A stretch of DNA of 64,000 bases. It comes from Mactra quadrangularis. Lineage: Eukaryota > Mollusca > Bivalvia > Venerida > Mactridae. Under the pieces are notes generated by a model. It ran no database searches. It was not told the DNA's origin and saw nothing but the letters and a program-made list of their open reading frames with translations. The stretch spans positions 63,383,872 through 63,447,871 of the forward strand of contig CM046301.1 in assembly GCA_025267735.1 (NCBI GenBank). Direction: 5' to 3'. Position 1 is the first letter of the stretch; every line of letters starts with the position of its first letter. A program made the position numbers and the translations under genes. Below are positions 45,430 to 57,240 of the stretch, piece after piece.

Positions 45430-47400
45430 CAAGTGAAAATGTTCGAAAGTTTATTAACACAAATCAAATTTTGGTGTTATGAATTATATTTCGATATACT
45501 TGACGTGAAGTTACAAGTTTAACAACTGAGATTCAGTTTGTTGTTCTTAATGTGTTATAAATATAAAATAAAATTGCTTAGCAATATGTGTCAACCCAAA
45601 TTTTCAATAACAATTTAAAGGAAATATACAACAAAAAATGATGGTGTAAAAATCTTTTGGACCCAAGGGAAAAATAAAGTATAGCATGACAGCACATAAG
45701 CTCACTTCTTTTTTACTTAAAAAAGGCCATCAGTGAAATTTGCTGGATGAGCACAGACTGTTCATGTCATTTCAAACATCGGACACAATGATATAGGAAC
45801 AGTATTCCTTAAGATATCAAACTCCTTCACTTTCCTGATGGCTCTTTCAACATGAACACGAACAGCGGCAATTTTCTTGGAAGCTTCTAGTTTATGTCGA
45901 TTAAACTGACCCTGGTTCTCTAGAAAAATCCCTTTGTCGGCCATCAATGAGTCGCCTTCCTCTAACAGATCATACAAACCACAGTGACGCACTATTCTTA
46001 TCATTGCACCTACCAGCATACAAGCTAGATATAAAGGTAATATGTCCACTTGGGGCAATGCCCACTTATCCTTTAGTAGTTACACTGTGCTTGTACGAGC
46101 TGACTGTTTCCCTTTGACAGTGAGATGCTGATGGTTTTTTCTATACATATGTCTGTGCAGTCAATGATGACTCGTGTAGTAGGGTAGCTGAGTCTGAAGG
46201 ATAGCAGCATGGTCTTTTTGACATGATCTTCAGATGACCAGATTGGTAAACATCTTAGTCTATCATATAAAAATAAAATCCATGTGTTCACAATCTTAGA
46301 AATATGTCCTTCCGATAAACTTTATAAATCACCAATCACTTTCTCTGGAAGTCCTTTCCTTAACCTAAATTTAATTACAAAGAGTTCATTTAAAGGTGAT
46401 AATGATATTGAAGGTCCTCATTTTGTAGTCAGTTCATATGGTTTACCTGAAGAAGTGTTTTCTGAACCAACATAATATAAAAGGTTACACTCACGCTGTA
46501 GAAAATTGTAAAAAGCACAAAAAGATACATACGTCGGAAAATCAGTGTAATATCTGATGTCTTGACCAGATGAAGAAAATCTTAGAACAGTACATTTCTC
46601 TGTAGATCTAGTTTGAAGTCTAGCGATATGTTTTTATGTAGTGCTTCTAGACGAATGATCAGCATCAATGTCTTTAAGACTGTCATCAGTTGAAGCAGAA
46701 CTTGAACTCACATTCAGTGTTTTAGTTTCAATGCTAATGTCAATAGTGACACTGGTAGAGCAGTAAGAATGGTTCATCACAAAGCGACTGGAAGCCACAC
46801 TTTTACTAGGCTTGGGTGTTTTATCTCTAAACAACTTAAGTCGCGATGGCTGTGACGCCTTCAAAAGAAATACTGTTGGAATTGCATGCTTTTTCAATCG
46901 CCGTCTGACCTGTCCTACAACTTTACTACATAACAAGCATCATCAAAATGTGCTGAACATATCCTGGCGTGTTTGTTGAGATTAAATTGTTTTCCAACAT
47001 CCCTCCATATGTTAAGAAGTCACTGTTTCTTCAGACAACCCTCTTTTGGAAATAAATGAAAGGAAATGCCTTCACAATTTTTTATCTAGAATCATTGGTA
47101 CACAATTGCACACAACAATTGTGAGGCATCTTAAATGACACAAAATAGAAATATTTTATTTTCAAAAAAGTTATACAGCATTCATCTTTCATCTATGTAT
47201 AAAATAATCATAGATACATTGTATTAACAAATCATTACGCTCAGCATAACGAACGCCTGTATACTGTCCATTTGATGATGGGAATTGTTTCCTAATATCA
47301 TGAACAGCACATGCAGGGAGTGGCCTCTCATGTTTTCTCAACTTGTTCCATATCTATCTTGCTAGTCTCTGTAAGCAATGTATCTATAAATTCTGCAAAA
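45430..47400 (-). pseudogene. THAP + DDE_Tnp_4 transposon, copy 1
   Basis: On the minus strand: a THAP finger (47075-46930: FPKEGCLKK, RICSAHFDDACY) with a TGA where the conserved Trp is expected. Then a Ser-rich linker (46634-46936) and the catalytic domain: DIRYYTDFPTY (about 46550), FRLSYPTTRVIIDCTDICIE (first Asp, 46073-46291), LLEEGDSLMADKG and AAVRVHVERAIRKVKEFDIL (Glu; 45762-46058). The second Asp block (AGRCNDK) is present only in a shifted frame near 46015. At least three frame breaks. Non-coding similarity to copy 2 (51157-52840) extends about 300 bp past the stop and several hundred bp upstream, so whole elements were copied and not processed RNAs. The right part is split by an insertion from about 47410 to 48080. 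Confidence 0.85.
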
Positions 47401-47459
47401 AAGGATACTTGTCTTAGAAGATTACATTTCAAATCAATTATCAACTTCAAAAAATCCGT

Positions 47460-47775
47460 CATGCTACTTCAGTTGGTAGCAAACATGTCTACGGACAGAG
47501 GGATAGTCGGTTCCATACCCGGGCGGAGCATACTTACGTGGAGCTTGGTCATGAAATTATTTCTACGGCCATTTTCCCTCCTACCAATTAGTTTAATTAT
47601 GTAGAGCAGTTGTCAGTCACTGAAGAAAGCATGCACTTAGTGGTAGGTTAACTTCTTAAATCGAGATTTAGCCTTTCCAGGAGGAGTGAGTAGATTGACT
47701 GACCGCCATTATATGACCTATACAGTGTGTTGCTACAGCGTTAAACCCGACATGCAAACAAATCAACAGAAACAA
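47460..47775 (+). repeat. SINE with tRNA-like head
   Basis: Head ACTTCAGTTGGTAGCA (A box) and CGGTTCCATACCCGG (B box), body TTTCTACGGCCATTTTCCC ... GTCAGTCACTGAAGAAAGC, tail TATGACCTATACAGTG ... GCGTTAAACCC. The body recurs at 63575-63770. It interrupts the THAP/DDE element copy 1. Confidence 0.65.
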
Positions 47776-47824
47776 AGATGTAACTTAATCTATTGCAATG
47801 ATATTGTTTATGATTCGGTTCACA

Positions 47825-47927
47825 GTCAACTAGTCAAACGACCGAATCATAAAACTTAATTCATCGCCATAACACAACTGGTTTTGCATTAAATTAAGTT
47901 TCAGATTCGGTCGTTTGACGAGTTGAC
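47825..47927. repeat. Snapback inverted repeat, ~36-bp arms, 30-nt loop
   Basis: Arm 1 47825-47861 starts GTCAACTAGTCAAACGACCG; arm 2 47892-47927 ends CGGTCGTTTGACGAGTTGAC. The arms pair over about 36 bp with two or three mismatches. No coding frame. Confidence 0.85.
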
Positions 47928-48079
47928 TCACACCCCATCTATTTACCCTTGATAGAATTATACATTTCATTCTTCAATACACACACTGTGGATAACTGGC
48001 TAACAAATATTAAAAATCATTCATTCTGCCAGTCAATAAAAAAGCTACATGTATTAAGTAAATTTTCAATAAGCTATAT

Positions 48080-48165
48080 TTAAAAATCACTATAAAGCGT
48101 GAATATTCTAATGATGAATGTCAGAACCGTTATATTACATAAGAGCATGGTATAACTCTACAGGG
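48080..48165. repeat. Displaced end of THAP/DDE element copy 1
   Basis: TATAAAGCGTGAATATTCTA and ATAAGAGCATGGTATAACTC match 52880-52960 next to copy 2. This shows where copy 1 resumes after the inserted SINE and hairpin. Confidence 0.65.
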
Positions 48166-48516
48166 AATTTTTTATTTATATTTTTGTTTAGTTTTTTTTT
48201 CATCAGATATAGTAAATTTATGCTCATCATTGACTTCGACTGCGACAGCTAAGAATTTATTTCTTTAAAGAGTCACTAAAGAGTCTGTTAAAAAAACTGA
48301 CTTGTGTCTTCCCATGTCATAAATTTCACATCAGCACTATATAGACGGGGGTTAAAGTCCATGAATCATTCATAATACGTAGTTGATTGCAAGTGATTGT
48401 TCAGTACATATTCCTCTTTTGCACTTCAATATATTCTTGACCACATGTGTGATCTGAACAGAGCTTTGAAATTCTCTTGGTCTTTTGTTGCTTATGTTAA
48501 TCTAAATAGCTCGTCT

Positions 48517-49082
48517 TTATCTTGACAATTGTATTTCACCATTAGCTGGAGTAATTTGTTGTATGTGGTTATAGAGCTGGTTTGGCTTTGTATTGTTCGT
48601 CTTGTTGTCTTCAGTGGTTGTCGTTTTCTTATCTCCGTCGTGTTTAGGTGGAATTAACTTCTGGATATGTTTATCATTGGTGCCCAGGTATTTTCTTGGA
48701 TTGAGACTCATGTAGTTGCCGGATCCTGTTGGCGAAACTATCTTCTTGGACTTCACTTCTACGTTGTTACTAAGTAGTATTTTACGACGTTTCTTGTAAG
48801 GATAAGTGTTGCTTATGTGTGGAGCTGTTGTGTGTCCTAACTTCACAATCAAATGGAAATGATTGGAGTGGAATTCACAGTTGTGGTCTTTATTGCCATC
48901 GTATATGTCACTGCTGTCTGATTTGTATTGATGTATGTCTTGATTGCATTAATTATTGTTCTTTCTTTGGCATTCATACTCTGGTATAGTGTCTTTGGTG
49001 TGGTCCAATTGTTTATTAATTGCTTTTGTAATGGTTGATGACACATCTTAAGTCTATTAGAAATACTAAAATTTGCCTTCAA
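48517..49082 (-). other. Two adjoining minus-strand open frames of unknown nature
   Basis: 111- and 77-residue frames overlap by a few bases and look like one broken frame: Lys/Asn/Thr-rich, with PYKKRRKILLSNN (possible nuclear signal). No domain recognised. They might be part of the retroelement whose gag-like frame ends at 49202, but there is no RT, RNase H or integrase motif. Low confidence that they are coding. Confidence 0.25.
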
Positions 49083-49201
49083 ATCCTGGACTACTAGTTT
49101 CGGTTGTCACTTGTAACAGTATTTTGTGGCAGCACTTTGTGATTTCTTCTTAGAAAAAATATGGTGACAGCCATACTTCCCATTGCATTGTTTATTGGGC
49201 G

Positions 49202-49750
49202 TCACGTCACCTGGTCTTGCATATGGTCTTCTGCCTTAACTTCCTCTGCCCCTTGCACCCCTAATTGGGCCAAAAATGTGAATGTGGAATTTTTATTCAT
49301 GGACGTTCTAAATGAGTAATTTTTACCAACTTTAACAATTGTTTCACATTTTTTTATTTCTTTCCCAATGTCATCTCCAAATGCCATGATGAGACAGGAG
49401 TATAAATACTACATATGTTGGCATATTTAGCTTAAGATATGGTCCAAGCATGTAACGTCTACGTACACTCATGCTAAATTGCACCTGACCTAATAATGTC
49501 AAGAAGTCCACAATAGTGGTCTTTAACTCTTGAACCTGAGTAGTATAAGGTTTAAGGACCTTTGCTAGAGTTAAAATAGGGATCATCCCAGCAGTCACTA
49601 AATTCTGAATATCTCTTAGTAATTTGTCATTGGTTTGAACTCTACGATTTCTAACAAGTTCACCCCATATCTCCTCGTTCACTCGAGGAGCATTCATAAA
49701 TTCACAATTAGAGGGAACTTTTATTTTCAGCACCTTTAACAACACAATAT
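49202..49750 (-). pseudogene. Retroelement gag-like ORF fragment
   Basis: Two frames joined by a shift near 49385 give NAPRVNEEIWGELV, DKLLRDIQNLVTAGMIPIL, LLGQVQFSMSVRRRYMLGPYL, then FGDDIGKEIKKCETIVKVGK. This order ('...IW..L....D..L...Q..L.....LLG....S..RR..L.P.L.....LFG.D..K') matches a gag-like ORF1 family I associate with DIRS-type and related retroelements in invertebrates. No polymerase follows on this strand. Truncated. Confidence 0.6.
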
Positions 49751-50049
49751 TTTAAGGAAAATCAGATTAAACGGAATTTGAAGCAACAAATAAGTGGAAA
49801 AATCAATTAATAATATGTATTAAATGTTCATAGGTAACAAGCTGAGTCAGTAAAATGAAACCAATTCAAAACAAGTTGTCTACAGTTACTTCGTTACTGT
49901 CAGAATTACTACATGTTACTCATGAACCTGAATATGTAAATAGACCTACATGTAACTTCAAAAAATATAAAAAAAATACCATTGATACAACATAATCATA
50001 TTCGGACTTACTCTCTTTTATATAATTGACTACCGATTTTATAAACTGA

Positions 50050-50560
50050 CCGTTATTGTATTTCTCTTGATCTCTTCCTTTGTCTGGTGTGAATGAGGAT
50101 TGTAAGGTGCCTCACAGTCCATTTCATCGGTGTCTGGCAGAATGTCATCATTCAAATCACAATCTTTTGATAATATAAAGTTGTGTAAGACACAGCAAGA
50201 TCCAATCACTGAAGGAATTTCACAGTTTTTCCATGGCTAAGTGTTTTAGTGTACGAAACTTGCATTTCAGTAAACCCATAGCTCTCTCAATTTCCACTCT
50301 GGTTGAGAAATGGCTTTTGGTGTAGTTTTCTTTATAACATTTAAATGACCATAGTATCTGTAACGAACTATAACCTTTGTTGTCAGTGGATAAGCCGAAT
50401 CTCTAAGAATGTAATACTCCTGTTGTAACGAGTCCAGGCAATCAACTAATGAACTGTTTCTGAACACTCGAGCATCATAGACAGAGCTAGTCAAGCCAGT
50501 ACAAATATCCAACAAGCATAAGTTGCTGTCACAGACAACCTAAAGAACCTGAAGTTTTTA
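50050..50560 (-). pseudogene. HARBI1/PIF-Harbinger transposase C-terminal fragment
   Basis: On the minus strand VVCDSNLCLLDICTGL, TSSVYDARVFRNSSL, YYILRDSAYPLTTKVIV, then in other frames IPSVIGSCCVLHNFIL and DILPDTDEMD. These are the second-Asp block (DAR), the 'GDSAYP' block (here RDSAYP) and the C-terminal CCVLHNF block of DDE_Tnp_4/HARBI1 proteins. Two frameshifts or stops. Distinct from the THAP-type copies on either side. Confidence 0.82.
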
Positions 50561-51058
50561 AGTTTTATTTTTTAAAATGAAGAGGCATAATCAATGGGAT
50601 TAGCAATTTTTTTATCCAGAGTTTATAAGGAATTTTAAACAAATCTAAGGACATCATAACTATTTTCTATCAAATAGCCTCTCTAATACAGGTTGGTTAG
50701 AAACACAATTTAACACCATAACACATAGAAGTCAACATATTGAGACATTTTTGCAGTTGTAAATACCTCACTGTCATGGCTATTATTTCGGCTCATACGG
50801 ATGAGTATATTACAAGTTTAAATATTCAAAAAAGCATTTTGTTGAAAATCCAAATTTTGATAATTTTCTAAATCCCTGGTAAATGCAGCATTTCCTGCAT
50901 TATAAGTCTGATTTAGTATATGGTATTTATCATAGCCAAAACATCGCTGTAAAATCTGGCAGTTTTAAAAGACCTCTGATGGAGAAAAACCGGTGGTTTT
51001 CAAGATTCATGGCATAGAGTGTGAAAAAGTTGAGATACGAATATGATTTCTACTTACG

Positions 51059-51152
51059 ATGTATTTCACTAATCACCGCATGGTATGTCCTACTTTGGTA
51101 TGTAGCCTCGACAATATCTCCCTCCTGTTACGCAATAGAATCTCTTTTTTTT
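51059..51152 (-). repeat. Coding-like segment shared with 24309-24400
   Basis: See the other copy. Here the frame has one TAA (IA*QEGDIVEATYQSRTYHAV) and is followed by a GTAAGT donor-like site (CATC|GTAAGT), consistent with an exon. Confidence 0.55.
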
Positions 51153-51156
51153 CAAA

Positions 51157-52960
51157 TCAAATTTTTGTGTTATGAAGTATACTTTGATATGCCTGACGTG
51201 AAGTTACACGTTTAACAACTGAGATACAGTTTGTTGTTCTTTATGTGTTATAAGTATAAAATAAAATGCTTAACAATACATTGTATGTGTCAGCACTAAT
51301 TTTTTAATAACAATTCATAGGAAATATACAACAAAAAAGGATGGTGTAAAAATGTTCGGACCCCAGGGAATGATAAAGTATAGCATGACAACACATCAGC
51401 TCAATTCTTTTTTACTTTAAAAAAAGGCCACCAGTGAAATTTGCTGGATGAGCACAAGCTTTCCATGTCTTTTCCAACATCGGACACAATGATATAGGAA
51501 CAGTATTCCTTAAGATGTCAAACTCCTTCACTTTCCTGATGGCTCTTTTAACATGAATACGAACAGCGGCAATGTTTTTGGAAGCTTCTAGTTGATGTGG
51601 AGTAAACTGATCCTGGTTCTCTACAAAAGGAGGAATAGTCAGACTCAAATGTTTTCCTTCAAATCTTCTTCAATGGAAAATCCTTTGTCGGCCATCAATG
51701 AGTCGCCTTTCTCTAACAGATCATACAATCCACAGTGACGCACTATCTTCTTATCACTGCACCTACAATCATACAAGCTAGATATAAAAGTAATCTGGCC
51801 ACTTGGTGCAATGTCCACTAATCCTTTAGCAGTGTTTCTGTGCTAGTACGAGCTGAATGTTTCCCTTTGACAGTGAGATGCTGAAGGCTTTTCTATAAAT
51901 ACCTCAGTGCTGTGAATGATGACTCGTGTAGTAGGATAGCTGAGTCTGAAAGATAGCAGCATGGTCTCTTTGACATGATCGTCTGATGACCAGATTGGTA
52001 AACATCTTAGTCTATCATATAAAAATAAAATCCGTGCGTTCACATCTTAGAAATATTTCCTTCAGATAAACTTTATAAATCACCAATCACTTTCTCTGGA
52101 AGTCCTTTCCTTAACCTAACTTGGTTAAAAATAGTTCCTTTAAAGGTGATAATGATATTGAAGGTGCTCTTTTTGTAGTCAGTTCATATGGTTTACCTGA
52201 AGAATTGTTCTCTGAACCAACATAATATAAATGATTACACTCACGCTGTAGAAAATCGAAAAAAGCATAAAAAGATACATATGTCGGAAAATCAGTGTAA
52301 TATCTGATGTCTTGGTCAGATGAAGAAAATCTTAGAACAGTACTTTTCTCTGTATATCTAGTTGAAGTCACGCGATATGTTTTTTATGTAATGCTTCTTT
52401 TTTAGGCGAATGATCAGCATCAATGTCTTTAATACTGTCATCAGTTTAAGAAGAACTTAAACTTATTATCCTCTTTTGGAAATTCATGAAAGGAAATGCC
52501 TTCACAATTTTTTTTTATCTAGAAACATTGGTAAACAATGGCACACAACAATTGTGAGGCATCTTAAATGACACAAAATAGAAATATTTTATTTTCAAAA
52601 AAGTTATACAGCATTCATCTTTCACCTATGTATAAAATAATCATAGATGAATTGTATTAACAAGTCTTTACAAATCACGCTATGCATAACGAAAGCCGGT
52701 ATATTGTCCATTTGATAATGAGAATTGTTTCATGATAGCATAAACAGCATATGCAGGGAGTGGCCTTCTCTCATGTTTTCTCAGCTTGTGCCATATCTAT
52801 CTTGCTAGTCTTCTGTAAGCAATATATCTATAAATTCTGCAATAAAACGAATATTTGACTTAAAATTTTTTTATTTCAAGTTAAAAATCACAATAAAGCG
52901 TGAATATTCTAATGATGAATGCCAGAGCCCTTATATCACATAAGAGCATGGTATAACTCT
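51157..52960 (-). pseudogene. THAP + DDE_Tnp_4 transposon, copy 2, lacking the THAP part
   Basis: Colinear with copy 1 (45430-47400 and 48080-48165). Blocks: DIRYYTDFPTYVSFYAF near 52290, FRLSYPTTRVIIHSTEVFIE near 51930 (the first catalytic Asp is changed, IIHST for IIDCT), and ASKNIAAVRIHVKRAIRKV near 51530 (the catalytic Glu is Lys, HVKRAI for HVERAI). A ~320-bp block corresponding to 46715-47040 of copy 1, with the THAP finger, is deleted at about 52455. Non-functional. Confidence 0.85.
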
Positions 52961-53255
52961 GTAGCACCATTTGTCGGGTAGACACTCTACAGGGAAATTT
53001 AAAGACCAAAACCAATTGCCCAAAGACCATGGACATTGTTGGATTTTAACTTTGAAACTGTACAAAGCAATGTAAGGTCTTACTGCTATAACAAAATTTA
53101 AAGTTACTAATGCATTGGTTCTTCATCTCCAATTGGTCCATTGATCTCCATGAATTCCTAAAATGACACTTCAAGTCCATTTGGATCAAGACTGATGGAT
53201 TCCAATCCCCGATGGTGCACTATACAGCGGACTTGTTTGGATGCACACTTTTCTC

Positions 53256-54901
53256 TTAGCATTTCGTACTCAGAACAGCATATACTCTAAGATCAGAGAG
53301 CATTATGGGTTGTCTCTTTTCTGTGGATCCACATTTGCGTTTACAGCCTTTTAACATTTGTTTCACTTTAAACGAATCCATAGGATTTTTATGACCGTGC
53401 AACTGGGTTATATAACCAATTGCAGAGGAACGTGTAACAATAGTGGAGTATTTGTAACCTAGACTGTGACAATTTGCAATAAATTGCTGTATTTTTTCAG
53501 ATGACACCTTTTTGGTTGGAGCACTTTTATAAAACGACCAATGAAATCTTGAGTAGGCAAAGAAAGCCCTTTGATTAGTCTTTCTTGAATTGACAGATAA
53601 AGATGATTAAAGGAGGTGGCCATTTACTGATTTCAGAATACTTGCAGTAATTCTCTTGGTATGTTTGCTGGATGCTTGTCCATGTTGCCTGCTGACATTT
53701 CCCGAAAACGGTCTATCCGAAAACGTGAAAGTAAATCCGGTAAAACATTAGATTTACCACTTATATGTTCAGCTTTGACCAATATATTAAATTTCATGCG
53801 TGCCAGGACCAAGCGACGTAATATGATCATAATATTCTGGTCTTTGCTAGTTTTTGGTTGACTATGTAAACAACTGCCATATTATCAGAATGTAGAATGA
53901 GACAGGTATTGCTGACAGGATGACCCCATAGTTCTAAAGCTAGAGTAATAGGAAATAGTTCTTTAAAGGTTATAGGTAAATGGACAATGTCGTTTGGCCA
54001 ACGCCCGTAAAGCCACTTAGATTGAAAAATAGCTCCAAAGCTTAATGAACCTGCAGCATCTGTGAATAAGTGTAGTTTTTCTGATGTCATCCATTTATTG
54101 GGTAATAATAATTATTTACCATTAAAATGGTCTACAAAAATTTGCCAGGCTTTAATGTCTCGTCTACCCTCCTTATTGAAAGTCATTCTGTGGGATGGTA
54201 ATGCCCAAGTAATAGTCCTGAAATTCTTCCTAGAAGACATTCAGACTGAATTTTTTGTACCACAACGGTAATGCGTTCTTTGCATGATTTCAGATTACTG
54301 CACTTAAAACTAAGCTTCGGACCCTTTTACCCTAAATAAAACCCTTCAGAGAATCCTTGTTATAAATATTCACTGAATTTATAGCCAGAAATGTATTTAG
54401 CTAACAAATTAACGTTGATGGGGGTGCAAATATCAAATAAATCTTGACATTTACGGTCTGAATTTGCTTGCTTAGATTTGGAGAGTGATCGGATTGGTAT
54501 TCTGGTATGCAGTAATTTGCTGATGGGTTCCTCGGCAGAAACCACAGACATGAGGGTGCTGGCATATTTTGTTATGGCAAGATCCCCTTCAGTTGTACGT
54601 CCAGCATGTGTTGGGGAGAAATTAAGATTGCTTTCCTTCGTGGTTTCGAAAGGAATGATCAGTTGGGGGTTTGGAGTATGCATGATTACATCTTAAATAA
54701 ATTTCCTGTTGTATCTGGTCCCAGGGACGTTGTGTCTTTTGCCTGTGTATCCTGAAGTTTTTGTCATAATTGGCCCATGCATATCCATGGTATTTATCAG
54801 CCAATTCTCTGACTATTTCAGCATATTTCATTAACCCAGGAGTGTCTTTTGGGTAGAAGTCTGAGCAACAAATTTAATAAAGGCTGAAGTCCATTTTTCT
54901 A
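53256..54901 (-). pseudogene. DIRS-like retroelement, internally deleted
   Basis: From 54901 (acceptor TTTACACCATAG) downward: gag-like WTSAFIKFVA, LMKYAEIVRELADKYHGYAW, ANYDKNFRIHRQ; then TPINVNLLAKYISGY, which starts the pol. The reverse-transcriptase core is missing: the sequence jumps to the end region (GRRDIKAWQIFVDHFNGK near 54160). RNase H follows (LHLFTDAAGSLSFGAIF, LHSDNMAVVYIVNQ, AEHISGKSNVLPDLLSR), then a linker and the N-terminal half of a tyrosine recombinase (IQQFIANCHSLGYKYSTI, NPMDSFKVKQMLKGCKRK). The catalytic recombinase residues are absent. Several frame changes. RNase H followed by tyrosine recombinase is diagnostic for DIRS-type elements. Confidence 0.85.
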
Positions 54902-55039
54902 TGGTGTAAATAAGAAGAGTCAAAGCGCGGGTACAAATTGCGAGCTCAAAGCACCTTCTGAGCTGAAAAACAACTTTTTTAGTTTTTTATCCAAGGGAGA
55001 GTAATCTCGCTAATGTTGCGTTTAACTATCACGGAGTTG

Positions 55040-55917
55040 TCTTTCTTGTCTTAGATCCGATGTTGAAGGTTTGAACACGAGCTACGAGTTTTTTTAGTTG
55101 ATTCCTGCCCCTTTCCCGTTCCTGCTCCTTCCCGCTCCAGCCCCTTCCCGTTCCTGTTCCATTTCGTGATCTTTACCCTTCCAGTGACCTTATTCAGTGA
55201 CACTCATTTTGTTCAATGTAGCACACTAAATGATAATGTATAAAATGAAAAAGTCATGTACTTACAATGTTTTGGTCTCTCATATGTGTCAATGTAAGTT
55301 CAACAATATGAAGCATGATGAACTATATCCTGCAAACTTATGTCTGTTTTTTACATTGTGAAATAAACGCACGTCTTTTTGTAAACTTTTATATGGATTA
55401 AACAATATTCCAGAAACATCTATTCTTTCTAGAACACGGTATGTTAGTCAAAGTCATCACCTACGCACATCCATACTTTCTAGGACGTGGTGAGTTAGTA
55501 AAAAGTCATCACCTACACACATCATGAATATGTAAAGAACGCCCTTCAAGTGATTTGACAATTTTGGTATTTTCAATTTTGTGTATTCAATGATTCAATT
55601 CTCCTACGACATTCTTCTAAATCCTTGCTATGCATGTTTTTTGGAACTGTTTTAGAGTCACGTATTTATGACACATATTCGCTCTAGTTTTCCCTTCCCT
55701 AATGACGTTGTTTTTATCATACGATTGTGAGTATATGAGATACAGACATCTGTTCTATTTTTATAAAAATATGACTTATAAACACCCACCCCTGACTTGT
55801 GACTTAAACATGATGAAATCTGAGATAACATTCATATTCTTTACCCATTTTAAGTATGTAAATGACTCTCCATTGATAAAAGATATTATACAGAATGACC
55901 TCATTTTACCTGGGGGC
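55040..55917. other. Upstream region of the coiled-coil gene
   Basis: No supported exon. Near 55090-55160 a short CCCTTTCCCGTTCCTG / CCTTCCCGCTCC pyrimidine-rich direct repeat is present, and near 55430-55510 a TAGAACACGG..GTTAGT..AAAGTCATCACCTA.CACATC block is repeated twice. Upstream coding exons may exist but cannot be called. Confidence 0.4.
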
Positions 55918-57240
55918 AGTCAACTAATTCCACATTTGTGACATATTTAGTCGATGAAAAAAAACGATTAAAAACTGAGTTAGAACGGTTTCAGAAAAAA
56001 ATGAAATGGAAAAGAGTGAATTGCAAGAGACGGTGAAACAACTAAAACTCAAAATGAAGGAATATAAATTACAACATAAACAATCATTTAGAACAATGAC
56101 ATCAGATTTTACATCAACAATGCCTGTTCCAACGTCGCTGATGTCAGCAACACCACTGACGCCAGCTGAAAAAACCATACCGCAGCAGTCTGCAGGCTTC
56201 TTTCCGACACCACTGTTGTCAGCAAATCACTGATGCCAGCTGAAGAAACCACACCGCAGCAGTCTGCAGGCTACGTTCCGTCACCACTGATGTCACCAAC
56301 ACCACTGATGCCAGCTGAAGAAACCATTCCGCAGCAGTCTGCAGACTACGTTCCGACAACACTGATGTCAGCAACACCACTGATGTCAACTAAAGAAACC
56401 ATACCGCAGCAGTCTGAAGACTATGTTCCGACGTCACTAATCCATCAGCTGACGCCAGTGTCTAAGTCGCCAATACCAGGTGATGCTAACTACATGCAAG
56501 CATCAGTTAGTCAACATGTAACACCATTTACTTCATGTGGAAGTGCTAGATCTATTAGAGCACTAACATCTTCTAAATCAAAGAGACAGTCAACTGCAAC
56601 GGCAACAACAACATTCAAAAGTGGTTCACTAGAGTTTGTGTCCTTACCAATTAATAAATTCAAAAGGAGAAAAACAGATGAACAACAACAGAGGAAAATG
56701 ACTAACACATATCCTACCACCTCCAAACAATCCCTATTTGAACGCATTACAGATGATGATGATGATGATGATGTTCAAAGTGAGTCATTTTATTTAATTT
56801 TACATTGATTGACTGTTTAAATATGACACTTTTATAAACTAGACAGTCATCATTATTTTAATGGATATTGGTAAAACCAAGTCATTGTTTAGATAAAGAA
56901 CATTTTATTTGGAATAAACATATTTTATAGAAAAATCATCAATAACAAATATATACATATATCACATCAGCTTTGATTATGTTCATTGAAAAATAATAGT
57001 GATAAAGAGAAAATGACAATGGAAAAAAAATCAGTAAAAGGGAATTAAATCAAATGAGAAGTAGTTTCAAAATGGTAGTACTGATAAATACTGATATATG
57101 TAGTAAAAGGAAAATAATAAGGGAGATAATTTTGCATAAAATATGAGGTAATGTTAAACCAAATACTGATACACTTACACATGAGTATGATATATATAGA
57201 ACTTATGATCTTGTTTTATATATTTCAGTTATCAACTAGC
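55918..57240 (+). CDS. Coiled-coil / 25-residue-repeat / poly-Asp protein, partial, frameshifted
   Basis: Exon from 55918 (acceptor CTGGGGGCAG) to 56779 (donor CAAA|GTGAGT), then a last exon at 57229 (acceptor ATATTTCAG) giving Ile-Ile-Asn-stop; AATAAA near 57430. The predicted protein starts with a coiled coil (DEKKRLKTELERFQKK ... SELQETVKQLKLKMKEYKLQ). It then has about five tandem 25-residue repeats (pattern MPAEET.PQQSA.YVP..LMS.TPL, 75 bp each), a Ser/Thr-rich part, a nuclear-signal-like NKFKRRKTDEQQQRKM and seven consecutive Asp. Two one-base frame breaks are needed: near 56002 (A run) and near 56229 (GCAAATCAC for GCAACACCAC). No DNA-binding domain is visible in the part seen. The first exon(s) are unknown. 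Function unknown; nuclear location is inferred. Confidence 0.55.

Noticed and set aside
55702..55941. 79-codon plus-strand frame before the coiled-coil exon
   Set aside because: Runs through the splice acceptor of the next exon in another frame and shows no domain.
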